This document shows, piece after piece, positions 24,941 through 34,556 of a stretch of DNA of 64,000 nt. This DNA is from Thalassotalea hakodatensis (GTDB lineage Bacteria; Pseudomonadota; Gammaproteobacteria; Enterobacterales; Alteromonadaceae), in contig NZ_AP027365.1 of the NCBI RefSeq assembly GCF_030295995.1, positions 2,574,066 to 2,638,065 of the forward strand, written 5' to 3'. Every line of letters begins with the position of its first letter. Positions within the stretch are counted from its first letter, which is position 1. The position numbers were made by a program, and so were the translations under genes. Under the pieces are notes generated by a model. The model was not told where the DNA came from. It saw nothing but the letters and a program-made list of their open reading frames with translations, and did not search any database.

Positions 24941-26809
24941 ATGCAGTTAACGAACAAAGCTGGCACTCCTGTTCAATGGCAAGATTACTTAAAATCTGGC
25001 CATCGTATTTTCATAGGCTCTAACGCCGCTGTTCCAAACGCGTTAATTGATAATTTAATTGAAAATAGCGCGCAACTTCACGATATAGAAACAGTCCATA
25101 TTCTCACCTTTTCAGACAATGTTTGGGCCAAACCTGAACATAAAGATTTATTTAAAGTCAACACACTGTTTATCGGCGGAAAGAATGTAAGAGAAGCAGT
25201 AGCCGAAGGAAGAGCAGATTATACACCTTGCTTTATTTCAGAAATACCCACGCTATTTAAGCAAAATATTTTACCGTTAGACGCAGCATTAGTGATGGTT
25301 AGTCCACCAGACGAATACGGCTACTGCTCGTTAGGTGTTAGCGTTGATGTAGTCGCGTCAGCGGTAAAATCCGCAAAAGTTGTTATTGCGCAAGTGAACC
25401 CACATATGCCTTGCACCAACGGCCATAGCTTTATTCACGTCAATCAAATTCACGCTTGGTTGACAGCAGAGCAGCGTTTACCAGAAATACCTGATCAACA
25501 AATTGATCCGGTGAGTGAACGTATTGGCCAATATGCCGCAATGCTCGTAGAAAATGGTGCAACCATACAAATAGGAATAGGTAAAATTCCAAGCGCAGTG
25601 TTGAAATATTTAATGAATCATAAAGACTTAGGCGTTCACAGTGAAATGATCTCAGACGGTATTATTGATCTGATGAAAAGTGGCGTGATCAATAACCGCC
25701 GAAAAACGTTTCATAAAGGTAAAACCGTTACTACCTTCTGTATAGGTACACAGCGATTATACGATTTTGTAGATAAAAATCAGCATGTTGAATTTTACCC
25801 ATCTGAGCATGTCAACTCGCCAGTAAATATTGCAAAGAACGACAACATGGTGTCAATTAATAGTGCCATTGAAGTTGATCTTACCGGACAAGTTGTCTCA
25901 GACTCTATTGGACACCAATTTTATAGCGGTATAGGTGGGCAAGTAGACTTTGTTCGTGGTGCATGGCTGAGTAAAGGCGGTAAACCGGTTATTGTGCTAC
26001 CTTCTACCACTAAAGATGGCAGTATATCTCGTATCGTGCCACATATTACCGAAGGCGGTGGTGTTGTGACTTCTAGAGGCCATGTTGGCTATGTGGTCAC
26101 TGAGTTTGGTATCGCCAATTTAATCGGTAAAAGTATTCGCGAACGTGCTTTAGAACTAATTCGTATCGCGCATCCTAAGTTTAGAGATGATTTACTCCAA
26201 CAGGTTCGCAAACATTATTGGGTGCCCACCTACCAAGATAATACCCCCACTTCTGTACCTGAACTTGGCGCTGTTGAATTGAAAAAATTCACCCTTGGCG
26301 GTGAACGCTTTATACTTCGCCCGTTAAGCCCTGCAGATGAACGACGCTTACAAGAGTTTTTTTACTCGCATACCAAAGAAACGTTAATGATGCGCTATAA
26401 CCACCATTTAACACAAATGACACGTGAAAACTCCTGTCAACTGGTCAGTGTTGATCAACATAAAGATTTAGCATTGTGCTTTACACAACGCGACCACTTA
26501 GGTGAAATTATTCAAGCCGTTGGACGATACTATTTTATTGAGGCAACGAATTCGGCTGAAGTAGCTTTTGTTATTCGTGAAACCCAACGTAGTAAAGGCA
26601 TGGCAACCACCTTGTTATTGCAAATGATCAAAATTGCAAAGAAACGGAAGTTATCTTCATTAATTGCCTGCGTGAGAAGAGACAATGCTGCCATGCTTAA
26701 AGTGTTCGAAAATGCAGGTTTTGTCAGAGGTTACTCAGAAGATTTCGACGAAATTTCATTATGCTTAACCCTAGAAGAAACAATCACGAATGCAAAGGAA
26801 ATCGAATGA
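24941..26809 (+). CDS. acetyl-CoA hydrolase/CoA-transferase fused to a GNAT acetyltransferase
   Basis: 622 residues. About residues 1-435 form a class I CoA-transferase of the acetate/4-hydroxybutyrate type, with MVSPPDEYGYCSLG, QIGIGKIPSAV and GVHSEMISDGI (the likely catalytic Glu) and the late GGQVDFVRGAW and VVTEFGIANL segments. About residues 450-610 form a GNAT domain with FVIRETQRSKGMATTLLLQMIK as the acetyl-CoA loop. The fusion couples acyl-CoA chemistry with acetyl transfer. It overlaps the deacetylase gene by four bases (ATGA), indicating translational coupling. Confidence 0.88.
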   Translation: MQLTNKAGTPVQWQDYLKSGHRIFIGSNAAVPNALIDNLIENSAQLHDIETVHILTFSDNVWAKPEHKDLFKVNTLFIGGKNVREAVAEGRADYTPCFISEIPTLFKQNILPLDAALVMVSPPDEYGYCSLGVSVDVVASAVKSAKVVIAQVNPHMPCTNGHSFIHVNQIHAWLTAEQRLPEIPDQQIDPVSERIGQYAAMLVENGATIQIGIGKIPSAVLKYLMNHKDLGVHSEMISDGIIDLMKSGVINNRRKTFHKGKTVTTFCIGTQRLYDFVDKNQHVEFYPSEHVNSPVNIAKNDNMVSINSAIEVDLTGQVVSDSIGHQFYSGIGGQVDFVRGAWLSKGGKPVIVLPSTTKDGSISRIVPHITEGGGVVTSRGHVGYVVTEFGIANLIGKSIRERALELIRIAHPKFRDDLLQQVRKHYWVPTYQDNTPTSVPELGAVELKKFTLGGERFILRPLSPADERRLQEFFYSHTKETLMMRYNHHLTQMTRENSCQLVSVDQHKDLALCFTQRDHLGEIIQAVGRYYFIEATNSAEVAFVIRETQRSKGMATTLLLQMIKIAKKRKLSSLIACVRRDNAAMLKVFENAGFVRGYSEDFDEISLCLTLEETITNAKEIE

Positions 26810-27729
26810 CCGTAGGAATTATAGGCCACCATCGCTGTAATGGTCATATGATGGGAGAGCATCACCCTGAATCTCCTGCGCGTATTGGCGCTATTCAAGA
26901 CCAGTTAATCAGAAGTGGGCTTGAATATGTGATCAAACAATTTGACGCTTCGCCCATTGATAAATCACTATTATTGCTTGCCCATGACAAACAATACATC
27001 GACTATATTTACAGCAATGCCCCAAGCGAAGGACTTTTTCGTCTCGATGATGATACCGCGATGAATGCTGAAACATTAACGGCTGCGCGATATTCCGCTG
27101 GGGCGGTAAAAGATGCCGTTGATTTAGTGATGAGCGAGGCCTTGTCTTCGGCATTTTGTCTTACCCGCCCTCCTGGCCATCATGCTGAGCGTGACAAAGC
27201 CATGGGCTTTTGTCTTTTCAATAATATCGCCATAGCGGCGGAGTATGTGAAGAAGCAATATGGTGTTTCGCGTGTTGCTATTGTAGATTTTGATGTTCAT
27301 CACGGTAACGGCACTGAAAATATTGTAAAAGATAAAACAGGGATATTATTTTGCTCGAGTTATCAGTACCCTTTTTACCCGTTTGAAATGCAAGCAAGCG
27401 ACAGTCCGCCCATTATTAACACCCCCCTCAAAGCAACCACAAAAGGGCCTGAATTTAGGCAAGCCATCAAAGATAAATGGTTAACGCATTTACATGAATT
27501 TAAACCAGAATTTATTTTTATTTCTGCAGGGTTTGATGCGCATATTGAAGATGAAATGTCACAAATAAGCTTAACGGAAGATGATTATCGCTGGGTGACT
27601 GACGAGATAAAAAATATTGCTGACCAATACGCTCAAGGCCGTATTGTTTCTGCCCTTGAAGGTGGCTACGCGCTAAACGCTTTAGGTAGGTGTGCTGTTG
27701 CCCATATTAATGGCTTAATTGGAAATTAA
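26806..27729 (+). CDS. histone deacetylase-family (acetyl-amine) amidohydrolase
   Basis: 307 residues from ATG 26806, inside the stop region of the preceding gene. The longer frame from 26761 overlaps more and is unlikely. All signature segments of the class II-like HDAC/AcuC/acetylpolyamine amidohydrolase family are present: HPESPARIGAI, RPPGHHAERD, DFDVHHGNGT (zinc ligands), FISAGFDAH and ALEGGYAL. Paired with an enzyme bearing a GNAT domain, it may reverse acetylation made by its neighbour. The substrate (protein, polyamine or small amide) is unknown. Confidence 0.9.
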   Translation: MTVGIIGHHRCNGHMMGEHHPESPARIGAIQDQLIRSGLEYVIKQFDASPIDKSLLLLAHDKQYIDYIYSNAPSEGLFRLDDDTAMNAETLTAARYSAGAVKDAVDLVMSEALSSAFCLTRPPGHHAERDKAMGFCLFNNIAIAAEYVKKQYGVSRVAIVDFDVHHGNGTENIVKDKTGILFCSSYQYPFYPFEMQASDSPPIINTPLKATTKGPEFRQAIKDKWLTHLHEFKPEFIFISAGFDAHIEDEMSQISLTEDDYRWVTDEIKNIADQYAQGRIVSALEGGYALNALGRCAVAHINGLIGN

Positions 27730-27741
27730 CCCGCTTAAACG

Positions 27742-27770
27742 AAAAATGCCGCATTAAATGCGGCATTTTA
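27742..27770. terminator. bidirectional terminator
   Basis: AAAATGCCGCAT and ATGCGGCATTTTA form a strong hairpin with A/T flanks on both sides, between the convergent deacetylase and hpf genes. Confidence 0.9.
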
Positions 27771-27772
27771 AA

Positions 27773-28108
27773 TTAACTTGGTTGAAACATATCCGATTGA
27801 GGTACTCGATACTTCTTATGTTGTTTCTTCTGCAATGTTCCCTTTCTGTGCTTCAATGCTGCTTCAAGCTTTTTAGCTGCTTCTGCAATAGCTTTGTACA
27901 ATTCTTTACTGGCAGCGCGAACTGATATTTTCTGCCCTTCATACTGGGTGATCACTTCGATTTGTTGTTGATTCGGTTCAACTTTCACTACCGATTCAAT
28001 CGCCATAATATCTGGGAAGTGATTCGCGACTTTAGTTAATTTATTCTCAATTGCTTGTTTGATTGCTTGGGTAATTTTTACATGATGACCTGAAATTGTT
28101 ATTTTCAT
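27773..28108 (-). CDS. hpf: ribosome hibernation promoting factor (short form)
   Basis: 111 residues with the HPF/YfiA fold: MKITISGHHVKITQAIKQAIENKL at the start, then the basic helices KELYKAIAEAAKKLEAALKHRK. The length is that of the short HPF/YfiA group, not the long form. It binds the 30S subunit and helps to form inactive 100S dimers in stationary phase. An extra short basic tail (QHKKYRVPQ) follows the conserved core. Stand-alone gene here, not in an rpoN operon. Confidence 0.9.
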   Translation of the reverse strand: MKITISGHHVKITQAIKQAIENKLTKVANHFPDIMAIESVVKVEPNQQQIEVITQYEGQKISVRAASKELYKAIAEAAKKLEAALKHRKGTLQKKQHKKYRVPQSDMFQPS

Positions 28109-28227
28109 TTTACACCCTCTTCATTGAAAAATAGAAACAGAGATTACGTTCTCTATTTATATACCTCTGGGCAATAAAATAAAAAACAACAGTAAAATGC
28201 AAAAATAATTTTTAAGCGCACATATGA

Positions 28228-28401
28228 TTAAAGTTCATAGCTATCATATTGTGCTAATTCCTTACGTAACCTGCGAACTTCTTTAATATTTTCAATTTCT
28301 CGCCATTTACGTTTGCGGGTTTTTACTTTTGCTTTCACCTCATGAACGTCTAATTCGTCGAATTCAACATAGTCAAAATTTCTATAATCTGATGTATTCA
28401 T
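28228..28401 (-). CDS. DUF3545 family small protein
   Basis: 57 residues from ATG 28401. The frame reaches 28434, but MNTSDYRNFDYVEFDELD fits the family better and is preceded by GGAT. It ends with the conserved basic segment KRKWREIENIKEVRRLRKELAQYD typical of DUF3545 of Shewanella/Alteromonadales. Acidic first half, basic second half. Function unknown. Confidence 0.75.
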   Translation of the reverse strand: MNTSDYRNFDYVEFDELDVHEVKAKVKTRKRKWREIENIKEVRRLRKELAQYDSYEL

Positions 28402-28502
28402 TTTGTTTATCCACATTGTAATAACTGGCTTCAATGTAAACAGGTTTTATGATCATTTTTTGAAAGAAACGTGACAGTTACATGACGATAAAACTTAGGA
28501 TA

Positions 28503-28667
28503 TGTTGATCTTTCGTGTTTATTTTTGCAGCAGTTTATGGGTATTTAGACAAGGCATTGCGTTTAATGTGTGGTTATTCCACATGAAAAAGCAATAACGA
28601 CGTATAAATGACAAAAAACGCTGCCCTTTGGGTTCATTCAACTACATTTACTCTCGAAAGATCAACA
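28503..28667. repeat. MITE of the TGTTGATCTTTCG family
   Basis: 165 bp with perfect 13-bp inverted ends TGTTGATCTTTCG/CGAAAGATCAACA. The middle shares GCAGCAGTTTATGGGTATTTAGACAAGG-like sequence and the GCTGCCC...GGGTTCA block with the copies at 7929, 46920 and 50645. No ORF. Confidence 0.8.
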
Positions 28668-28675
28668 GACCTTAA

Positions 28676-29512
28676 TTAAATGTGACCTAACACCGATAAA
28701 ATTTCCACACCTTGTTGATTACAATATTGTAATCCAGAATCGACATCTTGGGCCGTCAAACCAAGTTCCTGCAAAAGATGATTTCCTAAAAATGTTTTCT
28801 TTGCATACATGCCAGGATGCGAATTAATTAACGCTAAACGTGTGGTAATAAACAACAAACTTGCTTCATTAGATAATTCATTCTGATAAGCATCAGCATA
28901 CTGTGCGATAGGCTCAACGATAACTGACGGTAACTGCCACGAGGTTAACAACGCGGCACTTAATTGTGAATACGTAAAGCCCAATACATCTTTTTGTCGC
29001 TCCCAAGGCGTTTCTCCTTGGTGGTAACCTTCGCTGTATTTAACTTGCTTTGGCGCTAAATGTACTAATACTAATGCGCCTATATTATGAAATAGCCCTG
29101 ATAGAAATAAACTTTTTTCGCTAGGCATTTTAAGTTGTTTAGCAAAAAACTGGGTTAATAACGCACAATCAACGCTGATCTCCCAAAACCTATCCATGTC
29201 TGCGATGTTGGGATCAATACCAGAAAATGCAGCCGTTACCCCATAAGCATCAACTAAGTTTTCTACTTCTTTAATCCCTAATATCATTAAGGCACGATCG
29301 ATTGAAACCACTTCACGGGGAAAACCGAACATGGGGCTATTTGCTATTTTTAATAATTTTGAAGCAATGGCCGGTTCAAGAGACAATACTTGAGCAATAT
29401 CGTCTAATGTTGAGCTTTCATCCGCAATCAGCCTTTTAAGCGTCATGTAAACATCTGGTAACACACATAACTCTTGTGCTTGTGCCACATATTGATCAAC
29501 ACTAGTTCTCAT
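28676..29512 (-). CDS. HDOD domain protein
   Basis: 278 residues, nearly all one HDOD domain: ELCVLPDVYMTLKRLIADESS, then LSLEPAIASKLLKIANSPMFGFP and SIDRALMILGIKEVENLV. The metal-binding His-Asp residues of true HD phosphohydrolases are replaced (FHNIGALVL), as is normal for HDOD. Such proteins act in signalling and cell-cycle or chemotaxis control. No partner domain is attached, and no partner gene is adjacent. Confidence 0.88.
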   Translation of the reverse strand: MRTSVDQYVAQAQELCVLPDVYMTLKRLIADESSTLDDIAQVLSLEPAIASKLLKIANSPMFGFPREVVSIDRALMILGIKEVENLVDAYGVTAAFSGIDPNIADMDRFWEISVDCALLTQFFAKQLKMPSEKSLFLSGLFHNIGALVLVHLAPKQVKYSEGYHQGETPWERQKDVLGFTYSQLSAALLTSWQLPSVIVEPIAQYADAYQNELSNEASLLFITTRLALINSHPGMYAKKTFLGNHLLQELGLTAQDVDSGLQYCNQQGVEILSVLGHI

Positions 29513-29543
29513 GATTTCCCCTTATAATACAAAAGAATAAACG

Positions 29544-30509
29544 CTAATAGTGCTTAAGTTTATTTTTGACTTTGGCAAATACTGTCATTAGCACTAAAAT
29601 CATTAACCCTGCAATTAAACCAACAACACCATCATGCACCACACTGATTATTGTTGCCCAACTATTACCCAATAAAGCCGTTACGTAGTGAGTGATACTG
29701 ATTGAAATATCATGTAAAAACGCAATGCTATGAACAAGTATACCGCCGCCAACTAAGAACATCGCTAATGTGCCTACCACCGATAACAATTTCATCAATA
29801 AAGGCGCAAATATTAATAACCCCCGCCCGCAAGTTCGCTGCAATTGATTGAAACCACCTGACTTAGATTTCTTCAATAAATATAATCCTAGGTCATCTAG
29901 CTTAACAATGCCTGCTACTAAACCATAAACACCAACAGTAAATGCGATAGCTAAACTACTGAGCACCGCAATTTGTGTTTCAAAGCTTGCTTCTTTGACT
30001 GACCCCAACACAATAACCACAATTTCAGCTGATAGAATAAAGTCTGTTCTAATGGCACCTTTAATTTTATCTTTTTCTAATTGCACTAAATCAACGTTAT
30101 TTTGCGTTAACTTATCCAGTACTTCTTGATGATATTTTGCTTTTTCTTCTTTGCTTTGTAGAAATTTATGGGTAACTTTTTCTGCCCCCTCAAAGCACAA
30201 ATACAAACCGCCCAGTACCATTAAAATAGTAATTAAAGGTGGATAAATAGCGCTAATTAGCAACGCGGCAGGTACTAAAATTAATTTATTAACAAAAGAG
30301 CCTTTCGTAACCGCCCACACCACAGGTAATTCCCGCTGTGCTTTTACACCAGAGACTTGTTGAGCATTTAACGCAAGATCATCCCCCAAAACACCAGCTG
30401 TTTTCTTAGCTGCAACCTTTGAAAGTACAGCAACATCGTCTAATACAGTGGCGATATCATCGATTAACGCGAGTAAGTTTACCCCTGGCACTTTTATTCC
30501 TATATTCAA
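29544..30509 (-). CDS. DUF808 (YedI-like) inner membrane protein
   Basis: 321 residues. The start [40 protein letters not shown] is the conserved cytosolic segment of the DUF808/YedI family. It is followed by six to eight hydrophobic helices with the FEGAEK motif in the first half. Function unknown in E. coli as well. Its start faces the nuclease gene with about 240 bp of shared promoter DNA. Confidence 0.9.
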   Translation of the reverse strand: MNIGIKVPGVNLLALIDDIATVLDDVAVLSKVAAKKTAGVLGDDLALNAQQVSGVKAQRELPVVWAVTKGSFVNKLILVPAALLISAIYPPLITILMVLGGLYLCFEGAEKVTHKFLQSKEEKAKYHQEVLDKLTQNNVDLVQLEKDKIKGAIRTDFILSAEIVVIVLGSVKEASFETQIAVLSSLAIAFTVGVYGLVAGIVKLDDLGLYLLKKSKSGGFNQLQRTCGRGLLIFAPLLMKLLSVVGTLAMFLVGGGILVHSIAFLHDISISITHYVTALLGNSWATIISVVHDGVVGLIAGLMILVLMTVFAKVKNKLKHY

Positions 30510-30750
30510 TTGATAATCGTTAACTGTATCATGAATTTAAACGTTGCAAACGTTTAGTATCGTAAACATTCAGATAAACAATGTCATGCATTCAAGTCGT
30601 TAATAACTAAACCATATCATTCATAAAAATGACATGTAGACTTCATAAAGGCTACACACATTATTAACAAATCCTTAACGTAAAACACTTACCATTTGGT
30701 CAGCTTTTATAAGCTATTCACTTTTACTTACTTGATAACGGCCAAAAAAC

Positions 30751-33318
30751 ATGAAAAAAATACCTTTATTAGTCTTATCTGCATTGCTCACCAGTACAGC
30801 ATCGGCAGATATCATAATTTCAGAATACGTTGAGGGAAGTAGTTACAACAAAGCGATTGAGCTATTTAATACCAGCGCTCAAAGCGTCGATCTCTCTCAA
30901 TATCAACTTGCCTTATACTTTAATGGTAAAACGACAGCAGGAAACACCATTAACTTAAGCGGCACCATAGCCGCTAATAGTACTTTCGTGATTGCACATC
31001 GTGACATTGATAGCAGTGTTGCAACCCAGTTAACAACAGGCAGTTTACTGTTTAACGGTGATGATGCTATCGTGTTAAAGAAAGCAAATACGATTATTGA
31101 TTCAATAGGAAAAATCGGCCAAGACCCTGGTAGCCAATGGGGTAGCGCATTAACAAGTACAAAAGACAATACCTTAGTGCGTAAATCTTCTATCAGCAGT
31201 GGCGATACAAACCCAAATGATGACTTTAACCCCGCAGGCCAATGGATAGGCTTTGCAAAGAATACCCTTGATTCATTAGGCTCTCATCAGTTTGACGGTT
31301 CAACGGATAATGGAGACCCTGGTGACGGTGACAATGGTTCAGGTGATGGTGATGGTGGTGATGGTGATGGTGGAGATTCTCCAGCAACCAGCAACTGTGG
31401 TGATACATATACTAGCATAGCAAATATTCAAGGAAGTAGTAACAGTACCCCATTATCAGGGCATACAGTGTGGACAGAAGGTATTGTCACTCATACTCTT
31501 CAGCATACTGGTTATAAAGGTTTTTTCATTCAAAGCGCTGATCTTGAAGCAGACAATAACGCCATGACTTCAGAAGGTGTATTTGTTTATCACCAAGCTG
31601 ATACAGTTGCCGTCGGCGATAACATTCGTTTACACGCGAAAGTTAGTGAATATAACAATTTAACGCAACTTTCTACGGTGACTGAGCTACAGGTGTGTCA
31701 AACTGCGGTCAGTTTGCCTGCTGCACAATTAGTTACTTTACCCCTTGATGCAACCCAACGAGAAGCACTTGAAGGTATGAGGGTTACCATAAAAGATGCA
31801 GTGATCACAGATACCTATAACTATGGCCGCTATGGTCAGTTCGAAGTTGCCTCTGAACGTTTATATACACCAACGCAAGTATCTGAACCTGGCGCTTCGG
31901 CCAATCAGTTAGCAATAGAAAACGCTGAAAAATCGATTCTTGTTGATGACGGCGACACGGCACAAAATCCTGAAACGCTGCCCGCACCTACCCCTGAATT
32001 AAGTGCCATTAATTCATTACGAAGTGGTGATACAATACCAACATTGACAGGTATCTTGTCATTTCACTTTACTAATTATCAAATCCTACCAACAACACCT
32101 CTTGCTACCCAAACCACCAATGCTCGCCAGCAAACGCCTACCATTACTAACGTGGGTAATTTACGAGTTGCAAGCTTTAACGTGCTTAATTACTTTAATG
32201 GCAATGGCTTAGGAGGTGGTTTTCCAACCGCTAGAGGTGCTAAAACCGAAGCGGAGTTTGTGCGTCAGCGTGATAAAATTATTGCTGCCATTGCAACCAT
32301 TAACGCTGATATTATCGGTTTAATGGAAATAGAAAACGACGGATACGGCGCACAATCAGCCATTGCCGATCTTACTCAAGGGATAAACGCTTACTTTAAT
32401 GATAACGTTTATCAGTTTGTTGCTCCTGCGGAAAGTCAAATGGGAAGTGATGCAATAGCCGTTGGCATACTTTATAAAGCGAATTCAGTGACACCTGTTG
32501 AGGCTGCTAAAGTATTAAATAGCCAAAACTCTGCTAAAGATGAAAATGGCCAAGTACTATTCTTATCAAACAAGAACCGCCCTGTTGTAACACAGTTATT
32601 TAAACATCAAGCGTCTGAACAAGAAATTGTGATTGCGGTTAATCATTTAAAATCGAAAGGTAGTCACTGCAACAGCCTTAACGACTATGATAACAATGAT
32701 GGGCAAGGTAACTGTAACTTAACGCGTACACGAGCCGCTAAAGCACTTGGCTTGTTCTTAAATAAAGAATATGTCGAGCTGCCCACCCTCGTTATTGGCG
32801 ATTTAAACGCCTATTTAAAAGAAGATCCTATTGTTGCGTTAGCAAATGCCGGCTTTGATGACTTATTTACTACCTTAAATAAAGTGGATGCCTATAGTTA
32901 TATCTTTGATGGACAACTCGGCCAATTAGATCACGCGTTAGCTAATCAAGCTTTAGCACAGCATGTGGTAGATGTTGTCACTTGGCCTATAAACGCCGAT
33001 GAACCTCGCGTACTTGATTACAGCATGCAATATCAAAACGCGACACATCACGCAAAATACTACGCCCCTGATGCATTCCGTTCATCAGACCACGACCCTA
33101 TTATTGTCGAAATTTCGTTAACACAAGACAGTATGTTTGGAGATTTAGATCAAGATTCTGATGTAGATACCCAAGACATCACGCTGTTTTTAACATTATC
33201 AGCATCAAATGAATTAACCGATTTAGCTTACGACTTTAATAACGACAAACAACTCAACCGCCGAGATGTTCGCGGTTACATGCAACTGTGTACTCGTGCT
33301 CGATGCGCTACTGAATAA
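30751..33318 (+). CDS. secreted ExeM/NucH-type endonuclease with C-terminal dockerin-like domain
   Basis: 855 residues. A signal peptide (1-19) is followed by a lamin-tail-like domain (about 20-180), a Gly/Asp linker (about 185-215), an OB/NucH middle region, and an endonuclease/exonuclease/phosphatase domain (about 470-785) with IIGLMEIENDG (catalytic Glu), NHLKSKG, VIGDLNAYL and SSDHDPI (catalytic His-Asp). From about residue 797 two EF-hand-like Ca loops follow, DLDQDSDVDTQD and DFNNDKQLNRRD, i.e. a dockerin, ending LCTRARC. The gene is followed after 20 bases by a cohesin-like gene. It probably degrades extracellular DNA. Confidence 0.9.
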   Translation: MKKIPLLVLSALLTSTASADIIISEYVEGSSYNKAIELFNTSAQSVDLSQYQLALYFNGKTTAGNTINLSGTIAANSTFVIAHRDIDSSVATQLTTGSLLFNGDDAIVLKKANTIIDSIGKIGQDPGSQWGSALTSTKDNTLVRKSSISSGDTNPNDDFNPAGQWIGFAKNTLDSLGSHQFDGSTDNGDPGDGDNGSGDGDGGDGDGGDSPATSNCGDTYTSIANIQGSSNSTPLSGHTVWTEGIVTHTLQHTGYKGFFIQSADLEADNNAMTSEGVFVYHQADTVAVGDNIRLHAKVSEYNNLTQLSTVTELQVCQTAVSLPAAQLVTLPLDATQREALEGMRVTIKDAVITDTYNYGRYGQFEVASERLYTPTQVSEPGASANQLAIENAEKSILVDDGDTAQNPETLPAPTPELSAINSLRSGDTIPTLTGILSFHFTNYQILPTTPLATQTTNARQQTPTITNVGNLRVASFNVLNYFNGNGLGGGFPTARGAKTEAEFVRQRDKIIAAIATINADIIGLMEIENDGYGAQSAIADLTQGINAYFNDNVYQFVAPAESQMGSDAIAVGILYKANSVTPVEAAKVLNSQNSAKDENGQVLFLSNKNRPVVTQLFKHQASEQEIVIAVNHLKSKGSHCNSLNDYDNNDGQGNCNLTRTRAAKALGLFLNKEYVELPTLVIGDLNAYLKEDPIVALANAGFDDLFTTLNKVDAYSYIFDGQLGQLDHALANQALAQHVVDVVTWPINADEPRVLDYSMQYQNATHHAKYYAPDAFRSSDHDPIIVEISLTQDSMFGDLDQDSDVDTQDITLFLTLSASNELTDLAYDFNNDKQLNRRDVRGYMQLCTRARCATE

Positions 33319-33338
33319 TCATTAATTAAGGGAAAAAC

Positions 33339-33863
33339 ATGAAAAATTTATTTATACTACTTTGCTTGTTTGTTGCGACAAACGCGAACGCTAACCTCAT
33401 CTCGTTAAACAGCGATCAAGCGAGCTACAATACAAACGACAACGTACTATTAAACATTGCCGTTGAACAAGTCGCAGCAGAAATGGCTACGCTTGAAGTT
33501 GACATAGCTTTTGATAATACCTTGTTATCATTTGAAGATTTTGTTTTTGATTCTATGATGATGTCACCACCTTCACCTGCATTTGGCCCGTTATTTACTG
33601 ACGTTACGTTAAGCCAACCGGGTTTACTTTCAGTAGCCGTTTGGTGGTTTGATGCCACAGAAGTGCCCTCAACTTCCTTTAATTTAGGTATTGCAGAATT
33701 TACAGCGCTTGCTGACTTTACCGCATCGTTTGACATTGCAGCAGTTAGACAATTTGATATCAACGGTGACGAGATTGTCAGTGCGATTAATGAACCTGCA
33801 ACGGGCCTTTTACTATTCCTAAGCCTCTTTGCTTTGTTCCGTAAAAAGTACCATAACGCTTAA
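33339..33863 (+). CDS. secreted cohesin-like protein with PEP-CTERM-like sorting tail
   Basis: 174 residues. Signal peptide (1-18), then a cohesin-type beta-sandwich (about 20-145): LISLNSDQASYNTNDNVLLNIAV, a VDIAFDNTLLSFEDF strand pair, and VAVWWFDA. The tail NEPATGLLLFLSLFALFRKK (Glu-Pro, hydrophobic helix, basic end) has the layout of PEP-CTERM exosortase signals, although the motif is degenerate. It lies directly downstream of the dockerin-bearing nuclease in the same operon, so it is likely the nuclease's docking partner at the cell surface. Confidence 0.8.
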   Translation: MKNLFILLCLFVATNANANLISLNSDQASYNTNDNVLLNIAVEQVAAEMATLEVDIAFDNTLLSFEDFVFDSMMMSPPSPAFGPLFTDVTLSQPGLLSVAVWWFDATEVPSTSFNLGIAEFTALADFTASFDIAAVRQFDINGDEIVSAINEPATGLLLFLSLFALFRKKYHNA

Positions 33864-33879
33864 TCAAGGTTTCATCATA

Positions 33880-33909
33880 AAAAAGCCCTGTTAATTAACA
33901 GGGCTTTTT
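33880..33909. terminator. bidirectional terminator
   Basis: A perfect palindrome built on AAAAAGCCCTGTTAA and its complement, between the convergent cohesin-like and efpL genes. Confidence 0.92.
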
Positions 33910-33952
33910 CATCAATTGCGTTGTATAGTAACGTTCACGTTAAAACAGAATC

Positions 33953-34525
33953 TTACTTATCACCACGCCCCATAAACTTTTTCTCATCGGTGTTAATTTT
34001 TACGATATCACCCGTTGAAATATGTTCAGGCACTTGAATAATTAACCCCGTTGAAAGTGTAGCGGGCTTCGTTCTTGATGTCGCAGACGCCCCTTTAATG
34101 GAAGGATCAGTTTCTAATACGGCTAACTCAACGCTTGAGGGTAAGTCGATACCTACTGGAGAACCATCCACTAAAATTACCTGAACACCTTGAGTAGATT
34201 CATTGATAAACAGTACTTCGTCGCTAATAGATGCTTTATTTAGGTTGTATGGTGTGTAATCTTCGTTATCCATAAACACATACTCTTCACCATCAATATA
34301 AGAAAACATGACAGGTCGTCGAATTAAGTCCGCATAGTTCAGCATATCTGAATCTTTAAACGTTTCATCGACTTTACCGCCTGTCACCACATCGTACATA
34401 CGCATGCGATACAAACTTCCACCTGCTCTGCCCTGTGGCACTGAACGTTCAATATCTTTTATAATAAATACACCGCCATTGTGCTCAATAGCTTGGTTTT
34501 TCTTTACATCACTTGCCTTTGGCAT
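33953..34525 (-). CDS. efpL: elongation factor P-like protein EfpL (YeiP)
   Basis: 190 residues with the three beta-barrel domains of EF-P. It belongs to the YeiP/EfpL branch: the loop that reaches the peptidyl-transferase centre reads [17 protein letters not shown], with Arg where EF-P has its modified Lys or Arg. The end [15 protein letters not shown] is typical. EfpL helps ribosomes through polyproline stretches. An M14-like peptidase gene lies 31 bases upstream on the same strand. Confidence 0.9.
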   Translation of the reverse strand: MPKASDVKKNQAIEHNGGVFIIKDIERSVPQGRAGGSLYRMRMYDVVTGGKVDETFKDSDMLNYADLIRRPVMFSYIDGEEYVFMDNEDYTPYNLNKASISDEVLFINESTQGVQVILVDGSPVGIDLPSSVELAVLETDPSIKGASATSRTKPATLSTGLIIQVPEHISTGDIVKINTDEKKFMGRGDK

Positions 34526-34556
34526 GTTATTTCCTTAAATGTTAAACAAACTTTTA

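Noticed and set aside
31226-31408. A minus-strand frame with a run of ten His
   Set aside because: It is the shadow of the Gly/Asp-repeat linker of the secreted nuclease on the other strand. It has no ribosome site.
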